From Eubacteriales Family XIII. Incertae Sedis bacterium (GTDB lineage: Bacteria; Bacillota; Clostridia; Peptostreptococcales; Anaerovoracaceae): a stretch of DNA of 14,524 nt. The DNA lies in contig JAITNA010000107.1 in NCBI GenBank assembly GCA_031290715.1, positions 1-14,524 of the forward strand, written 5' to 3'. Numbering within the stretch: the stretch's first letter is position 1; every line of letters begins with the position of its first letter. The position numbers and the translations under genes were made by a program. A model generated the notes under the pieces. The model was not told the DNA's origin. It ran no database searches and was given only the letters and a program-made list of their open reading frames with translations. Positions 13,270-14,524 of this stretch are shown piece after piece.

Positions 13270-13287
13270 GCAAGCGTTTTGTATAAT
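13259..13287 (+). promoter_or_regulatory. SigA-type promoter of the AAA ATPase gene
   Basis: TTGCAT (13259-13264), 17-base spacer, TATAAT (13282-13287). The predicted start is near 13294, about 38 bases before the ATG. The -35 lies in the right arm of the inverted repeat at 13230-13263, and a weaker pair CAAGCG (13271-13276)/CGCTTG (13303-13308) flanks the -10. Confidence 0.7.
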
Positions 13288-13331
13288 GGTTCATAAGCAG
13301 GACGCTTGTTCATGTATAGGAGAAACCCGCG

Positions 13332-14524
13332 ATGGAGAAACTGATTGAGCGCAAAGCATATTTAGACCAACTGTCCATGTGGCGTGAAGAAAAAATGATA
13401 AAGGTTGTCGCCGGCGTTCGCCGCTCCGGGAAATCCACGCTGTTTGACCTGTATATCGAGAGATTGAAAACAAGCGGCGTGACGGATGAGCAAATTGTCC
13501 TTGTCAACTTAGAGGACGAGGATTTTTCAGAACTTCTGGAACACAAAAAACTGCATGAATATGTGAAAGCGCGGATTCTGAAAGACAGGTGGACGTATGT
13601 GTTCATCGACGAAATTCAGAATTGCAAGGACTATGAAAAAGCCGTTTCGAGCCTTTATCTCAAAAAAAACTTAGACATCTATATCACGGGTTCCAATGCT
13701 TATATGCTGTCCGGAGAGCTTGCCACCAAGCTCACCGCTCGTTACATTGAGATCAAAATGCTCCCTCTTTCCTTTGCAGAATATACGGAGGCTTCCTCAT
13801 TGTCTGACAAGAGGGAACGCTTCGCCCGGTATATGAACATGGGTGCGTTTCCTTACGCCGCCCGTTTTGCGGACAATTCGCTCGCGCATAGTCAATACTT
13901 AGACGGCATATACAATACGGTTTTGGTCAAAGACATTATGACCCGCAAGGGGCTTACCGACATCACACTCGTCAAATCCGTCGTTCGTTTCTTGGCAAGC
14001 AACGCGGGCAGTCCTGTTTCCGCGAAAAAGATTGCCGACACGCTCACAAGCAATGGTCGTCCGACAAGCTCTGCGACGATTGACACCTATCTTGAAGCGC
14101 TTACGGACAGTTATCTGTTTTATAAAGTCGGCAGATATGACATCAAAGGGAAAATGCACCTCAAAACCGAGAGCAAGTATTATATCTGCGATACAGGATT
14201 GCGGAATATGATACTTGGCGTGACGAACAAGGACATCGGCCATCAAATTGAGAACATCGTATACCTTGAACTTTTGCGGCGCGGGTATGCCGTCAATATC
14301 GGCAAGGCCGGGCGCGGGACGGAAGTGGATTTTGTCGCGCGCACAGGCAAGCAAACAGAATATTATCAGGTTTCCGCTTCGGTCTTGGACGAGAACACTT
14401 TGGAACGCGAACTTGCCCCGCTCAAACAGATCAAAGACAATTATCCGAAATATCTTTTGACGCTTGATGATTTTGCGGGCGACCATGACGGTATCGAGCA
14501 AATCAATTTGATTGATTGGCTTTC
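13332..14524 (+). CDS. AAA_14/DUF4143 family ATPase, 3'-truncated
   Basis: The frame is open from ATG 13332 to the window end (397 full codons, no stop), near the usual length of about 400-430, so only the tail is missing. The N-terminal P-loop ATPase (AAA_14) shows Walker A GVRRSGKST (28-36) and Walker B YVFIDEIQ (Asp93-Glu94), then the sensor-like ITGSNAYML and the segment ARYIEIKMLPLSFAEY typical of this family. A winged-helix-like middle (VSAKKIADTL...SATIDTYLEALTDSYLF) leads to the C-terminal DUF4143 domain (KYYICDTGLRN, then GTEVDFVAR...YYQVS), which resembles a PD-(D/E)xK nuclease-like fold. The cellular role of the family is unresolved. AGGAG (13318-13322) is 9 bases upstream. Composition is visibly more AT-rich than the che genes, with many TTA/TTG/CTT and AAA codons, suggesting acquisition; homologues are common as single genes in gut and rumen bacteria. 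Confidence 0.88.
   Translation, partial: MEKLIERKAYLDQLSMWREEKMIKVVAGVRRSGKSTLFDLYIERLKTSGVTDEQIVLVNLEDEDFSELLEHKKLHEYVKARILKDRWTYVFIDEIQNCKDYEKAVSSLYLKKNLDIYITGSNAYMLSGELATKLTARYIEIKMLPLSFAEYTEASSLSDKRERFARYMNMGAFPYAARFADNSLAHSQYLDGIYNTVLVKDIMTRKGLTDITLVKSVVRFLASNAGSPVSAKKIADTLTSNGRPTSSATIDTYLEALTDSYLFYKVGRYDIKGKMHLKTESKYYICDTGLRNMILGVTNKDIGHQIENIVYLELLRRGYAVNIGKAGRGTEVDFVARTGKQTEYYQVSASVLDENTLERELAPLKQIKDNYPKYLLTLDDFAGDHDGIEQINLIDWL

Overview
The window reads as chromosomal DNA of a moderately GC-rich member of the Bacillota, most likely a Clostridia-type bacterium. The reasons are a CheC/CheD chemotaxis set, a DUF1836 regulator (a family typical of Bacillota), an Mbl-type MreB, strong purine-rich Shine-Dalgarno sites, SigA-type promoters and frequent TTG/GTG starts. 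The species cannot be named from the sequence. The gene content is ten well-recognised genes plus several regulatory or poorly understood ones; no rRNA, tRNA, CRISPR array or insertion sequence was seen, and no gene-free stretch exceeds about 230 bases.

Left part (1-5987, + strand): the 3' part of an MFS transporter; an mreB/mbl gene with its own promoter; an ECF sigma factor followed one base later by a membrane-anchored beta-propeller protein, probably its regulator or sensor; and a DUF1836 helix-turn-helix gene whose promoter lies inside a near-perfect 37-bp dyad.

Central part (5994-13168): a two-armed chemotaxis locus around a 227-bp divergent promoter region. Leftwards run cheA and cheR (ATGA overlap). 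Rightwards run an 8-codon leader ORF, cheY, a ComFB-like gene, cheC, cheD, a possible 29-codon ORF, cheW and cheB, joined by short gaps or 4-base stop/start overlaps. Together these supply the kinase (CheA), coupling protein (CheW), response regulator (CheY), receptor methyltransferase and methylesterase (CheR, CheB), receptor deamidase (CheD) and CheY-P phosphatase (CheC). Catalytic residues that could be checked are all present. No chemoreceptor or flagellar gene is in the window. The ComFB-like gene between cheY and cheC is the most unusual element: this family has been linked to cyclic-di-GMP binding, so it could bring second-messenger input into the chemotaxis operon.

Right edge (13169-14524): a 163-bp spacer with direct repeats, a 13-bp inverted repeat that looks both like a terminator and like an operator, and a SigA-type promoter. 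It leads into an AAA_14/DUF4143 ATPase gene that is cut by the window end and has visibly lower GC than the chemotaxis genes, suggesting an acquired gene.

Most striking for follow-up: the cheY leader peptide ORF, the palindrome on the cheA -35, the ComFB-like gene in the che operon, the dyad-embedded DUF1836 promoter, and a possible leaderless start for the ECF sigma gene.
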